A stretch of 64,000 nucleotides of DNA from Chryseobacterium mulctrae. Its GTDB lineage: Bacteria > Bacteroidota > Bacteroidia > Flavobacteriales > Weeksellaceae. The notes beneath the pieces were generated by a model. It was not told the DNA's origin. It saw only the letters and a list, made by a program, of their open reading frames with translations, and ran no database searches. The stretch is from the NCBI RefSeq assembly GCF_006175945.1, contig NZ_VAJL01000001.1, positions 3,295,001 through 3,359,000 on the forward strand. Direction: 5' to 3'. Positions 44,549-53,572 of this stretch are shown here, one piece after another (positions within the stretch are counted from its first letter, which is position 1; every line of letters begins with the position of its first letter). The translations under genes and the position numbers were made by a program.

Positions 44549-45088
44549 ATGAAAAATATAATTTTCTCAATCATTACATTAGTAACAGTTGCAGCGGCAA
44601 CAATGGATACCATGACTGAAAAAGTTGAAAAACAAGAAGTAAAAGACCAGGTTCAAAACTTCTCTATCGCACCCATTATAAAAGATTATTTGGCGTTAAA
44701 AAATGCACTTGTAGCAGATAATGATAAAGCAGCAGCTAATGCAGGTAAGCAATTATTGGCAACATTTAAAAACGTAAATATGAAAGCCATCCCTGCTAAC
44801 AAGCATAAAAAATATATGGATATAGCTGAAGATGCCAAGGAAAATGCAGAACATATTGGCGACAACGCAGGAAAGGTAGACCACCAAAGAGAACATTTCG
44901 CATCCTTGAGTAAAGATGTTTCCGACCTTATTACCTTGTTTGGAACTACACAAAAGCTGTATCAGGACTTCTGCCCAATGTACAATGACGGCAAAGGTGC
45001 TATTTGGATTAGCGAAGCTAAGGCAATTAAAAATCCTTATTACGGTAGCCAAATGCTTACCTGCGGTTCTGTGAAAAAGGAATTATAA
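44549..45088 (+). CDS. DUF3347 protein
   Basis: 179 residues with a weak signal sequence, then a DUF3347 domain (IAPIIKDYLALKNALVADN to the end) closing in DFCPMYNDGKGAIW and NPYYGSQMLTCG. It is a paralogue of the C-terminal half of the gene at 43092-43976 without the HMA domain. It is probably a periplasmic copper carrier. The heme-binding protein gene starts 1 nt after its stop. Confidence 0.85.
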   Translation: MKNIIFSIITLVTVAAATMDTMTEKVEKQEVKDQVQNFSIAPIIKDYLALKNALVADNDKAAANAGKQLLATFKNVNMKAIPANKHKKYMDIAEDAKENAEHIGDNAGKVDHQREHFASLSKDVSDLITLFGTTQKLYQDFCPMYNDGKGAIWISEAKAIKNPYYGSQMLTCGSVKKEL

Positions 45089-45089
45089 A

Positions 45090-45560
45090 ATGAAAAAAGT
45101 AATAAAGATAATTTTGGCAATAGTACTGTTTTTTTTTATTGCTATACAATTATATCAGCCTGCCCTCAATGTAAATAAGGGGCAGGTTGACAAAACCGAT
45201 TTTGCAAAAGTTTATACCGTTCCGGAAAATGTGCAAAACATTTTACAAAATGCCTGTTACGATTGTCATAGCAATAATACCAAAAATACGTGGTATTCCA
45301 ACATACAGCCTATGGCGTGGATGATGAAAAGGCATATTGATAATGGCAAAGAAAAATTAAACTTTAGTGAGTTTGGCAGTATTAGTAGTCGAAGGCAAAT
45401 AAGTAAATTGAAAGGAATAGCAAACCAAATTAAAGACGATGAAATGCCTTTAGCTTCATATAAAATAATGCACAGCTACGCAAAGCTCTCAAAAGAGCAA
45501 AAAAGTTTGATAATGGATTGGATGAACAAAAAAGCAGACAGCCTTTCAATAGAAAATTAA
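45090..45560 (+). CDS. heme-binding-domain (CxxCH) membrane-anchored protein
   Basis: 156 residues with one N-terminal membrane anchor and a single CYDCHSNNT motif (CxxCH) for covalent heme c attachment. WYSNIQPMAWMM and the downstream YKIMHSYAKLS segment match the small Haem_bd family of Bacteroidota, which often accompanies metal or redox genes. Its partner is unknown; a redox role for the neighbouring oxidase is possible. It lies 1 nt after the DUF3347 gene. Confidence 0.85.
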   Translation: MKKVIKIILAIVLFFFIAIQLYQPALNVNKGQVDKTDFAKVYTVPENVQNILQNACYDCHSNNTKNTWYSNIQPMAWMMKRHIDNGKEKLNFSEFGSISSRRQISKLKGIANQIKDDEMPLASYKIMHSYAKLSKEQKSLIMDWMNKKADSLSIEN

Positions 45561-45645
45561 AAGCAGTACACAAAAAAAATATTAATCACCATTCTTAAAA
45601 CAATCTATATTCGCAAAAAGGATTGTTGCAAATAAAATTATTTAT

Positions 45646-47685
45646 ATGGAACATCAACATACAGAAAATAAAGAAGCCCATACAGGGCATAACATGAGCA
45701 ATATGCAGCCTGGAGCAAACCCATCAATGGGAATGGCAGGACATAACCACCATGCCATGATGATTGCCGATTTTAAAAAAAGGTTTTATGTTGTGCTCAT
45801 CCTAACCATTCCAATCATGTTGCTATCAACCATGATACAACATTTTATGAAAGTTGATTGGCAGTTTGCAGGTTCGCAATACATACTCTTTGCATTGTCA
45901 ACCGTTGTATTTTTTTACGGTGGCTTTCCATTTTTAAAAGGATTGGTCAACGAAGTAAAAGCAAAGAGCCCCGGCATGATGTTTTTAATCGGCTTCGCCA
46001 TAACAGTTGCTTACATCTACAGCGTTGCAATTGTTTTTGGGTTACAGGGTATGGATTTCTTTTGGGAATTGGCAACGCTTATTCTTATTATGCTGTTAGG
46101 GCATTGGATAGAAATGAAATCTGTTGCAGGTGCGTCAAAAGAATTAGAATTATTGGTACAGTTAATGCCAGCCGATGCACACATGGTAATGCCCAACATG
46201 GTGCATGATGTAAAAACCGACACATTAAAAGAGAACGACATTATTTTAGTAAAGCCAGGCGAAAAAGTGGCAGCCGATGGAATAATATTAGAAGGCGAAA
46301 GCTACCTGAATGAAAGTATGCTTACAGGCGAAAGCAAACCAGTACAAAAAGTAAAAGGCGATAAAGTAATTGCAGGTGCAATCAATGGCAACGGTTCTAT
46401 AAAAGTTACCGTTTCCCATGCAGCAAAAGACTCTTACTTATCACAGGTTATTAAATTGGTGGACGATGCACAAAAATCAAAATCACAAACGCAGCTATTA
46501 GCAGACAAAGCTGCAAAATGGCTTACGATTATAGCATTGGTTACCGGCATTGCCACATTTTTATATTGGTATCTCACAGGGCAATCATTGGCTTTTGCAA
46601 TGGAAAGAATGGTAACCGTAATTGTTATTTGTTGCCCTCATGCTTTGGGTCTGGCAGTTCCATTGGTTGTTGCAAAATCTACAGCCTTATCAGCTAAAAG
46701 CGGATTGCTTATTAAAAATCGTACTGCGTTTGAAAATTCAAGAAAAATAACCACTATCGTTTTTGACAAGACAGGAACATTAACTGTAGGAAGATTTGAA
46801 GTGTCAAAAATTGTATCGCTGCAAAAAGAGTTCAATGAAAATCAAATCATTCGCCTTGCGTCTGCATTAGAACAAAAATCAGAACATCCCATTGCAACAG
46901 GCATCTTGCGAAAAGTAAAAGACTTATCAATCACAATTCCTGCAACAGAAAATTTCAATGCCATCACAGGCAAAGGCGTTGAAGCAACAGTTGAAGGCAA
47001 AAAAATATTGGTGGTTAGTCCGGGGTATTTAAAAGAAAATAATTTTGCGATCCCCGACGGCTTTACTGCCAACGACACAGAAACGGTTGTGTTTTTAATC
47101 GTAAATAACGATTTGGCAGGTTATATTGCTTTGTCCGATGAGATCCGTCCTGAATCAGCAGAAGCAATCAAGACCTTAAAAGACAACAATATCAGATCCA
47201 TTTTGCTTACCGGCGATAACAACAAAGTAGCAAAAAGTGTAAGTGACACTTTAGGCATGGATAGTTTTATTGCCGAAGTATTGCCACATCAAAAATTAGA
47301 AAAAATAAAAGAACTGCAAAGCAAAGGCGAATTCGTAGCTATGACAGGTGACGGCGTAAACGATGCACCAGCATTGGCAATTGCAGATGTTGGTATTGCA
47401 GTTGGCAGCGGTAGTGATATTGCAGCCGAAACCGCAGGTATTGTTTTAGTAAACAGTAACCCTAACGATGTTGTAAATCTTATTTTATTTGGTAAAGCCA
47501 CCTATCGTAAAATGATACAGAATTTAATTTGGGCTACGGGTTACAATGTAATCGCATTGCCTTTGGCAGCAGGTGTTTTATATAAACAAGGCATCTTATT
47601 AAATCCGGCAGCAGGTGCGGTTTTAATGACGGTTAGTACAGTTGTAGTTGCAATCAATGCAAGTTTTTTAAAAATCAAAAAATAA
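45646..47685 (+). CDS. copB: copper-exporting P-type ATPase, CopB type
   Basis: 679 residues. The His/Met-rich N-terminus replaces the usual HMA domain. The metal-translocating motif in the sixth helix is CPH (C330, P331, H332) rather than CPC, which marks the CopB/P1B-3 group. D374 in DKTGTLT is phosphorylated; TGES and GDGVNDAPA are also present. It pumps copper, probably Cu(I)/Cu(II) or silver, out of the cytoplasm. It lies 2 nt before the oxidase gene. Confidence 0.92.
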   Translation: MEHQHTENKEAHTGHNMSNMQPGANPSMGMAGHNHHAMMIADFKKRFYVVLILTIPIMLLSTMIQHFMKVDWQFAGSQYILFALSTVVFFYGGFPFLKGLVNEVKAKSPGMMFLIGFAITVAYIYSVAIVFGLQGMDFFWELATLILIMLLGHWIEMKSVAGASKELELLVQLMPADAHMVMPNMVHDVKTDTLKENDIILVKPGEKVAADGIILEGESYLNESMLTGESKPVQKVKGDKVIAGAINGNGSIKVTVSHAAKDSYLSQVIKLVDDAQKSKSQTQLLADKAAKWLTIIALVTGIATFLYWYLTGQSLAFAMERMVTVIVICCPHALGLAVPLVVAKSTALSAKSGLLIKNRTAFENSRKITTIVFDKTGTLTVGRFEVSKIVSLQKEFNENQIIRLASALEQKSEHPIATGILRKVKDLSITIPATENFNAITGKGVEATVEGKKILVVSPGYLKENNFAIPDGFTANDTETVVFLIVNNDLAGYIALSDEIRPESAEAIKTLKDNNIRSILLTGDNNKVAKSVSDTLGMDSFIAEVLPHQKLEKIKELQSKGEFVAMTGDGVNDAPALAIADVGIAVGSGSDIAAETAGIVLVNSNPNDVVNLILFGKATYRKMIQNLIWATGYNVIALPLAAGVLYKQGILLNPAAGAVLMTVSTVVVAINASFLKIKK

Positions 47686-47687
47686 AA

Positions 47688-50225
47688 ATGAAAAAGATAA
47701 CATTAATAATATTCATCCTTGCCATGTACACCTTTGCACAAGCACAGGATATGAAAGGTATGGATATGAGTAAAAACGAAAAGGTGCAACAGGCAACTTA
47801 TACTTGCTCGATGCATCCTGAAATCCACGCGGCAAAACCAGGCAACTGTCCAAAGTGTGGTATGAAATTGATAAAAGAAAAGACTAAAACAGTAAAGCAG
47901 TCATCGAACAAAAAGAACGATGAAATGCAGATGCCTCCAAAAGAGCAGCCGAAAAAGGTTGACAAAATGAACAATATGTCTATGCCAAAAGAAAAGCATC
48001 AAACCGTAAAAAGAATTGTAAATACAAAACCTCCAAAAACAGTTCGATACGAATTATACGTCACAGATACACTAGTAAACTACGCAGGTAAAGAAAAGAA
48101 AGCCATTGCCGTAAACGGTCAAATACCGATGCCAACCCTAACTTTCACAGAAGGCGATACAGCCGAAATAGTAGTCCATAACCAATTAAAAGAAAGCACC
48201 TCGCTCCATTGGCACGGAGTGTTCCTGCCTAACAAAGAAGACGGTGTGCCGTGGCTTACACAAAAACCTATTAAGGCAGGCACAACTTATACCTATCGTT
48301 TTCCAATTATCCAGCACGGAACACATTGGTATCATTCCCACTCAGGTTTGCAGGAGCAGATTGGTATGTATGGCAGTTTTGTAATGAAAAAGCGTGAGGA
48401 TGATAAAACTTATAGAGAGGGAATTGATGATTTGCCTACCGTACCCATCATTTTAAGTGAGTGGACAAACCTAAACCCGGATAATATCAACCGTATGTTG
48501 CATAATGCCAATGATTGGGCAGCTATTAAAAAAAATGCAACACAATCTTACGCAGAAGCTATCAAAGAAGGTCATTTCAAAACAAAAGTAACCAACGAAT
48601 GGAAACGTATGTTGGCAATGGACGTAAGCGATGTTTATTATGACAAAATTTTAATCAACGGAAATAACGCTACAGATTTAAAAAAAGTTGATGGCAAAAC
48701 GCTAAAAGCAGGAGATAAAGTAAGATTACGAGTGTCAAATGGTGGTGCATCCTCTTATTTTTGGTTGCGCTATGCAGGAGGTAAAATTACCGTAGTAGCC
48801 AACGACGGAAACGATGTAGAACCTGTAGAAGTTGATAGATTAATCATTGCAGTATCAGAAACCTACGATATTGTGGTTACGATTCCTGAAGATGGGATTG
48901 CCTATGAATTTTTAGCAACTACTGAAGACAGAACACAATCGGCAAGCTATTTTGTAGGTAGTGGTATTAAACAACTTATTTCTCCGCTTCCTCGCCTTAA
49001 ATATTTTGAGGGGATGAAAATGATGAATGATATGATGAAGATGAACGGCGATTTAGATGATATGGGTATGAAAATGAGCCTTAATCAAATGGATATGAAT
49101 GTGGTAATGTATCCCGAAATAACCGGAGATAGTAAGCAGAAAGAAGACCATAGCCAACACAATATGAATATGGAAAATGATCCCAACCGTTACAATGCAA
49201 ATGCTTTGGGAGAAATCAAAACGCTGAATTATGCAATGCTACAATCTCCTTCCAATACGGAACTTCCTAAAGATGCTCCAGTAAAAGAATTGAAATTTAC
49301 CCTTACCGGAAATATGAACCGTTATGTGTGGAGCATGGATAATAAAATACTTTCAGAAGTTGATAAAATACCTGTGAAAAAAGGAGAAATTCTACGAATT
49401 ACCATTCATAATAACTCAATGATGCGCCATCCGATGCATTTGCACGGTTTCGATTTTAGAGTAATTAATGGTAAAGGCGAAAAATCACCACTTAAAAATG
49501 TGTTGGATATAATGCCAATGGAAACTGATACTATTGAGTTTTTAGCAAACGAAGAAGGAGATTGGTTTTTCCACTGTCATATCCTTTATCATATGATGTC
49601 AGGAATGAACAGGGTATTTGCGGTTGACGATTATCAAAATCCAAATTTGCCTGACAAGAAGAAAGCATATAATATGTTGCAAAGAGAAAGCAATATGCCA
49701 CACTTTATGGCTCAGAATGATTTTGCTACCAATGGAAATGATGGTGATGCGATGCTTCAAAAGGCAAGATGGAGTTTAGGAACAGAATGGCGATTAGGCT
49801 ATAACGATGTGCACGGTTATGAAGTAGAAACACATTTAGGAAGGTACATTGGAAAAATGCAATGGTTTATGCCGTTTATAGGTTTTGATTGGAGATATCG
49901 TAAAATGGGTATGGATGAACACGAAACCAATTTATTTGGACAGAAAAATGAAAAAGATACACGTAGAGCTATTAGCTTAGGTTTTATGTACACTTTGCCA
50001 ATGTTAGTAAACTTTCAGGCAGAGGTATATCTCGATGGAATTGTACGTCTTTCCTTAATGCGTGAAGATATTCCCATCACAAAGAGATTGAGGGCTGGTT
50101 TTATGGTCAACACCGATAAAGAGTATATGACAGAGCTAAAATATATTATCAATAAAAATGTGGGTATTCGTACACATTACGATAGTGATATGGGCTGGGG
50201 TATAGGATTATCTTTAAATTATTAA
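47688..50225 (+). CDS. multicopper oxidase fused to a CopB-like outer-membrane domain
   Basis: 845 residues with a signal peptide. A heavy-metal-binding domain (YTCSMHPEIHAAKPGNCPKCG, marked by its ends YTCSMHP and CPKCG) comes first, then a cupredoxin oxidase with the copper ligands HWHGVF, HWYHSHSG, HPMHLHGF and HCHILYHMMSGM. A Met-rich segment (about 440-480) may bind copper. The last 170 residues (GTEWRLGYNDVHG to GIGLSLNY) look like the CopB beta-barrel domain, so CopA- and CopB-type functions are fused. It oxidises periplasmic Cu(I). Confidence 0.88.
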   Translation: MKKITLIIFILAMYTFAQAQDMKGMDMSKNEKVQQATYTCSMHPEIHAAKPGNCPKCGMKLIKEKTKTVKQSSNKKNDEMQMPPKEQPKKVDKMNNMSMPKEKHQTVKRIVNTKPPKTVRYELYVTDTLVNYAGKEKKAIAVNGQIPMPTLTFTEGDTAEIVVHNQLKESTSLHWHGVFLPNKEDGVPWLTQKPIKAGTTYTYRFPIIQHGTHWYHSHSGLQEQIGMYGSFVMKKREDDKTYREGIDDLPTVPIILSEWTNLNPDNINRMLHNANDWAAIKKNATQSYAEAIKEGHFKTKVTNEWKRMLAMDVSDVYYDKILINGNNATDLKKVDGKTLKAGDKVRLRVSNGGASSYFWLRYAGGKITVVANDGNDVEPVEVDRLIIAVSETYDIVVTIPEDGIAYEFLATTEDRTQSASYFVGSGIKQLISPLPRLKYFEGMKMMNDMMKMNGDLDDMGMKMSLNQMDMNVVMYPEITGDSKQKEDHSQHNMNMENDPNRYNANALGEIKTLNYAMLQSPSNTELPKDAPVKELKFTLTGNMNRYVWSMDNKILSEVDKIPVKKGEILRITIHNNSMMRHPMHLHGFDFRVINGKGEKSPLKNVLDIMPMETDTIEFLANEEGDWFFHCHILYHMMSGMNRVFAVDDYQNPNLPDKKKAYNMLQRESNMPHFMAQNDFATNGNDGDAMLQKARWSLGTEWRLGYNDVHGYEVETHLGRYIGKMQWFMPFIGFDWRYRKMGMDEHETNLFGQKNEKDTRRAISLGFMYTLPMLVNFQAEVYLDGIVRLSLMREDIPITKRLRAGFMVNTDKEYMTELKYIINKNVGIRTHYDSDMGWGIGLSLNY

Positions 50226-50325
50226 AACAAAGGATAAACAGCTAAGCCAGGAAACCGAAAACGTTTTTTCAACCCGTTTGTGCTGTCTCGACTATTTAGC
50301 ACAATATTACAATTTAAAATTGCAC

Positions 50326-50745
50326 ATGACAATGATAGAACTGATAAAGACAACACCCGCATTTCCTGTCAGGGAAATTGACAAAGCAGTTCAATTTTAC
50401 AAAGACAAATTTGGTTTTAATTGTCGGTACAAGGAAGACACTTTTGCAATTTTGGTTCGGGACAACATAGAGCTGCATTTGTGGGCTTCCTGCAATTATA
50501 GTTGGAAATGGAAAAGCATTTTTCTATTTCTAAAACCGATTAGTAGTGGGGCAGAAAGCTTTTTAGCAGGAACACACAGTTGCAGAATTGAAGTAAAAGG
50601 AGTTGAAGAGCTGTATAAGGAGCTAAAAGAAAAAGAGGTGCTTCACAATGAAAAAACAGAGATAGAAAGTACCTATTATGGCACAAGAGAATTTGCAGCA
50701 TTAGACTTATACGGAAATCTTTTATCCTTTTATGAAAATGTATAA
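50326..50745 (+). CDS. VOC-family (bleomycin-resistance/glyoxalase-like) protein
   Basis: 139 residues from ATG at 50326 (ATG at 50332 is the alternative); the longer frame from 50278 adds 16 residues that do not look conserved. The pattern TPAFPVREIDKAVQFYKDKFGF, marked by its ends PAFPV and FGF, then HLWASC and STYYGTREFAALDLYGN, is that of BLMA-like vicinal-oxygen-chelate proteins that bind bleomycin-type drugs or act on small electrophiles. It lies between the copper and mercury genes. Confidence 0.82.
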   Translation: MTMIELIKTTPAFPVREIDKAVQFYKDKFGFNCRYKEDTFAILVRDNIELHLWASCNYSWKWKSIFLFLKPISSGAESFLAGTHSCRIEVKGVEELYKELKEKEVLHNEKTEIESTYYGTREFAALDLYGNLLSFYENV

Positions 50746-50768
50746 AAAGATGTTTTTGTATTTTAGTA

Positions 50769-50799
50769 TTTGCTTAAATAAACAATTTGCATATCTTTG
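50769..50799 (+). promoter_or_regulatory. promoter of the mercury-resistance genes
   Basis: TTTG (50769-50772) and TATCTTTG (50792-50799), spaced by 19 nt, fully match the Bacteroidota consensus. The ATG lies only 5 nt past the -7 box, so the mRNA is probably leaderless or nearly so. Confidence 0.65.
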
Positions 50800-50804
50800 T
50801 ACTT

Positions 50805-51179
50805 ATGGATAATCTTTCTTGTATAAGGCAGCAGGCAGACGTTAAGCAGATAATGCGTTGCAAAGACCGGATTAGTGAAATTAAAGGGACAGTTGATTAT
50901 TTATCTAGCGGACTTGAGTTAGCGGGTAACAATGTAAGACTGAAAATACTTTTTCTTCTTTATGAAGAAAAGAAACTTTGTGTTTGCGACCTAAGCGATA
51001 TTCTCAGTATGACCATTTCGGCAGTTTCTCAGCACTTGCGAAAACTCAAAGACAGAAAACTCATTGAAACGGAAAGACAAGCGCAAACTATTTTCTATTC
51101 GTTGGCAAAAGAGTATGAAAAAATGCTCAAACCTTTTTTCAAAATCCTTAATGAAAACAAAATTTTGGAAGCAATATGA
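50805..51179 (+). CDS. ArsR/SmtB-family metal sensor repressor
   Basis: 124 residues from ATG at 50805. The winged helix (CDLSDILSMTISAVSQHLRKL, marked by its ends CDLSD and LRKL) is that of ArsR-type repressors. Metal ligands of the CadC/CmtR kind are visible: the pair in LCVCDLS plus C6 and C19 in the N-terminal arm, suitable for Hg(II), Cd(II) or Pb(II). It probably represses the mercury operon, whose next gene overlaps it by 4 nt. A promoter with its start codon 5 nt downstream lies just before. Confidence 0.85.
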   Translation: MDNLSCIRQQADVKQIMRCKDRISEIKGTVDYLSSGLELAGNNVRLKILFLLYEEKKLCVCDLSDILSMTISAVSQHLRKLKDRKLIETERQAQTIFYSLAKEYEKMLKPFFKILNENKILEAI

Positions 51180-51778
51180 AAACAGAAAAAAAATTAATCG
51201 GTGCAGGACTTTTGACAGCAATTGCTTCGTCCTTGTGCTGTATTACGCCAATTTTGGCTATAGTTGCGGGTTCAAGCGGAATTGCTTCTACCTTTTCGTG
51301 GCTCGAACCTTTTCGACCTTATTTTATTGGTATGACTGTTTTAGTTCTTGGCTTTGCTTGGTATCAAAAACTGAAACCTCAAAAACAAATTGACTGTAAT
51401 TGTGAAACAAATCAAAAACAAAATTTTATGCAAACGAAATCATTTTTAGGAAGTATTACCGTAATATCAGTTTTACTTCTATCATTTCCGAGTTATGCTC
51501 ACATCTTTGTTCCGAAGACAAAAATCACGGCAATTGTTACCTCGACTTCTAAAATTCAGAAAGTTGAATTTACTATTAAAGGAATGACTTGTTCAGGATG
51601 TGAACATCATGTAAAGACAGAAATTAGCAAACTAAAAGGCATTGTTGAAGTTATTGTTTCTTACGAAAAAGGCAACGCAATTGTAAAGTTCGACAACAAA
51701 CAAACCAGCATCGAGCAAATCGAAAAAGCTATTAACTCGACTGGTTACAAATCACTAAAAAGCAAAATTATTTCATAA
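51176..51778 (+). CDS. merTP: mercury transporter MerT-MerP fusion
   Basis: 200 residues. Three membrane segments in the first 110 residues carry the MerT cysteine pair (SLCCITP) and a second CNC pair in the loop; the C-terminal 70 residues are a MerP-like HMA domain with GMTCSGCEHH. The fusion takes up Hg(II) from the periplasm and hands it to the cytoplasm. No mercuric reductase (merA) gene is seen in the window. It overlaps the repressor gene by 4 nt and the next gene by 1 nt. Confidence 0.9.
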   Translation: MKTEKKLIGAGLLTAIASSLCCITPILAIVAGSSGIASTFSWLEPFRPYFIGMTVLVLGFAWYQKLKPQKQIDCNCETNQKQNFMQTKSFLGSITVISVLLLSFPSYAHIFVPKTKITAIVTSTSKIQKVEFTIKGMTCSGCEHHVKTEISKLKGIVEVIVSYEKGNAIVKFDNKQTSIEQIEKAINSTGYKSLKSKIIS

Positions 51779-51987
51779 TGGACATCATTTTAATATCCGA
51801 AATAACTTGTCCAACCTGCGGACATAAGAAATCCGAAGAAATGCCAACTGATGCTTGTCAATTTTTCTATCAGTGTGAGAATTGCAAAACAATCCTAAAA
51901 CCAAAAGAGGGGGATTGTTGCGTGTTTTGTAGTTATGGCACAGTGAAGTGCCCACCTATTCAAGAGGGAAATGCTTGTTGTAAATAA
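51778..51987 (+). CDS. GDCCVxC-motif small protein of the mercury operon
   Basis: 69 residues with two CxxC-like pairs (CPTCGHK, CENCKT) and the diagnostic GDCCVFCSYG, ending in NACCK. Nine or more cysteines make it a strong soft-metal ligand. The family is named for the GDCCVxC motif, has selenoprotein members elsewhere, and usually follows merTP. Here the positions are ordinary cysteine codons. Function beyond metal binding is not established. Confidence 0.85.
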   Translation: MDIILISEITCPTCGHKKSEEMPTDACQFFYQCENCKTILKPKEGDCCVFCSYGTVKCPPIQEGNACCK

Positions 51988-51991
51988 ATGG

Positions 51992-52020
51992 AAGTGAGGT
52001 TAAATTTAGCCTCACTTTTT
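51992..52020 (+). terminator. terminator of the mercury operon
   Basis: AGTGAGGTTAAA pairs with TTTAGCCTCACT (one G-U pair) with no loop spare beyond the central bases, followed by TTTT. Confidence 0.8.
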
Positions 52021-52200
52021 ATAACTATGATTTTGTCATTTACAAGTTTGGGTATCAACTCATCTATAAGTAAAATTTCTAACCTTGCTACATATAGCGA
52101 TCTTAAAAAAGCATCATTAAATACATTGTTGTAATGCAATAACTTAGGGAGGATGTATTGATAGCTTTTCCTTTCAACTGCTGAAGAAATTAGTTCTTTT

Positions 52201-52617
52201 TTAATCTTTAAATGAGAAATTTATTTTGACAGGAGTGTTCAGTGAGAGTTCCGGATATGGTTTGCTGGATTTATATAAATCTATTTGATATTCATTTCCT
52301 TCAATATCTACAATAGAAATATCGGTAATCGTCATTTTTTTGTTCTCATCTTTTGTTTAGACAAGAAAACTTACAGCAATATTTTTCGTTGCTTTATTTC
52401 CAACGACTTTTGTTATTTTGAATGAAGAATTGTCTTTTTCCGAATCGAGAATTGGATTATTAATATCAAATACTTTTTTTATAGATTAATTTTCTAAAGA
52501 CAAAGTTTTAACCGTCGATTGTAAAGCTTCGTTTTCCTTTTTGAGAGATTCACAGTTGGTCTGGCTGTACGCCAATGAAGCCAGTGATATTGAAGATAGA
52601 AATAATATTCTTCTCAT
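52201..52617 (-). pseudogene. exported protein gene with two in-frame stops
   Basis: ATG at 52615-52617 (minus) begins a signal-peptide-like segment (MRRILFLSSISLAS to AYSQTN), followed by coiled-coil residues. The frame runs 139 codons to TAA at 52201 but contains TAA codons at 52486-52488 and 52357-52359. The stretches between are coherent protein (DINNPILDSEK, then DISIVDIEGNEYQIDLYKS). The gene is decayed; an exported protein of about 138 residues, function unknown, once stood here. Confidence 0.65.
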
Positions 52618-52844
52618 TTTTTTTTATTGAAATTTCTTTGTTTAGAATTTTGATAAGAGTTTCAAATATACCAAAAAAATGATAATGAATCTTGTGCTCT
52701 TTTTTGATATTTATCCAAAATAGTTCTATACTCATCATTTTTTGCCTAACGGAATTTTTTCGGATAGTAAAAAAAGGATTCCCGTAACTATTAAAATACA
52801 TCATTGAAAATTCATTAATTAAAGCAAGTTCAATACATCATCTA

Positions 52845-53102
52845 ACCTGCGTAATACGAATACAGGTTGAACCCCATACCTGTATAAATTAGATACAGGT
52901 TACCTGAGTAAAAAGGATTATGCCAATCATCAAACCTGCGTAAAATACATACAGCTGGAATTCATACCTGAGTAAATCAGATACAGGTCATCTGCAAAAA
53001 ATAGGACAATATTACTCATCGCACCTGCGTAATACGAATACTGGTGCAATCTCATACCTGCGTAAATTAGATACAGGTCACCTGCGTAAAATAAGTACAG
53101 GT
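52845..53102. repeat. nine 23-bp palindromic repeats in three 89-bp units
   Basis: Nine copies of a 23-bp element begin at 52845, 52878, 52902, 52934, 52966, 52990, 53023, 53056 and 53080. The consensus starts ACCTGCGTAA and ends GATACAGGT, so ACCTG and CAGGT form palindrome ends. The spacings 33/24/32, 32/24/33, 33/24 show that three units of exactly 89 bp, each with three elements, are tandemly repeated. Copies 3 and 6 are degenerate. The array may bind a protein (iterons, a centromere site) or be a clade-specific repeat family. Confidence 0.8.
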
Positions 53103-53572
53103 CAAAATCATTACAATTTGATTTACAATACGGTAAGTAAATTTTCACTTTACAAGCAATTATTATTTTTCTTTCATACTCAAAGAATTCACTTCTGTAA
53201 TTTCCCAATAAACACAACAGGAGATTCAAACTTACTGATTATCAATAATATAAATCGATTTTCAGAACTCCGAAAAATAAGCGGCCTTTTTGAGCAAGAT
53301 GTGTCTTTGTATATACAAACTTTTCAAGTTTTATATCCAAAGACGATCTTGCCTTTTTTTCAAAAAGGGGAAAAAAACTGCGGAACTTGTTTTTTTGTTT
53401 TTAATTAAATTTTGGTACAAGAATCCAAATTAATCCAAATCATTCTTTTTTAATCCTGGGAAGTTTCCAAACTAATCCAGATTATTCTTATTTAGCCCAA
53501 ACCCATTGAATACTATTGTTTTAGAAGGTTTTAACGCCCAATTTTGTCACAGAATTTTTAATCAAAATACTA
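53103..53572. other. AT-rich gap with a short direct repeat
   Basis: No supported gene. Two near-identical 26-bp stretches (53431-53456 and 53473-53498) begin TAATCCA and contain ATTCTT; they lie 42 bp apart before the next gene and could be regulatory. A purine-rich run lies at 53365-53375. Confidence 0.45.

Noticed and set aside
51964..52203. Open minus-strand frame crossing the end of the mercury operon
   Set aside because: It passes through the operon terminator and the end of the GDCCVxC gene on the other strand and has no ATG; taken as chance.
52845..53102. CRISPR array
   Set aside because: Repeats are short, imperfect palindromes with spacers of only 1-10 bp, the spacing follows duplication of an 89-bp unit, and no cas genes are nearby.
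52930..53229. 99-codon minus-strand frame with repeated YLIYAGM-like segments
   Set aside because: The repetition is produced by the 23-bp DNA repeats themselves. There is no start-site support, and the rest of the frame has no protein character.
53118..53408. 96-codon plus-strand frame after the repeat array
   Set aside because: Phe-rich, low-complexity composition, no family pattern and no promoter or ribosome-site support.
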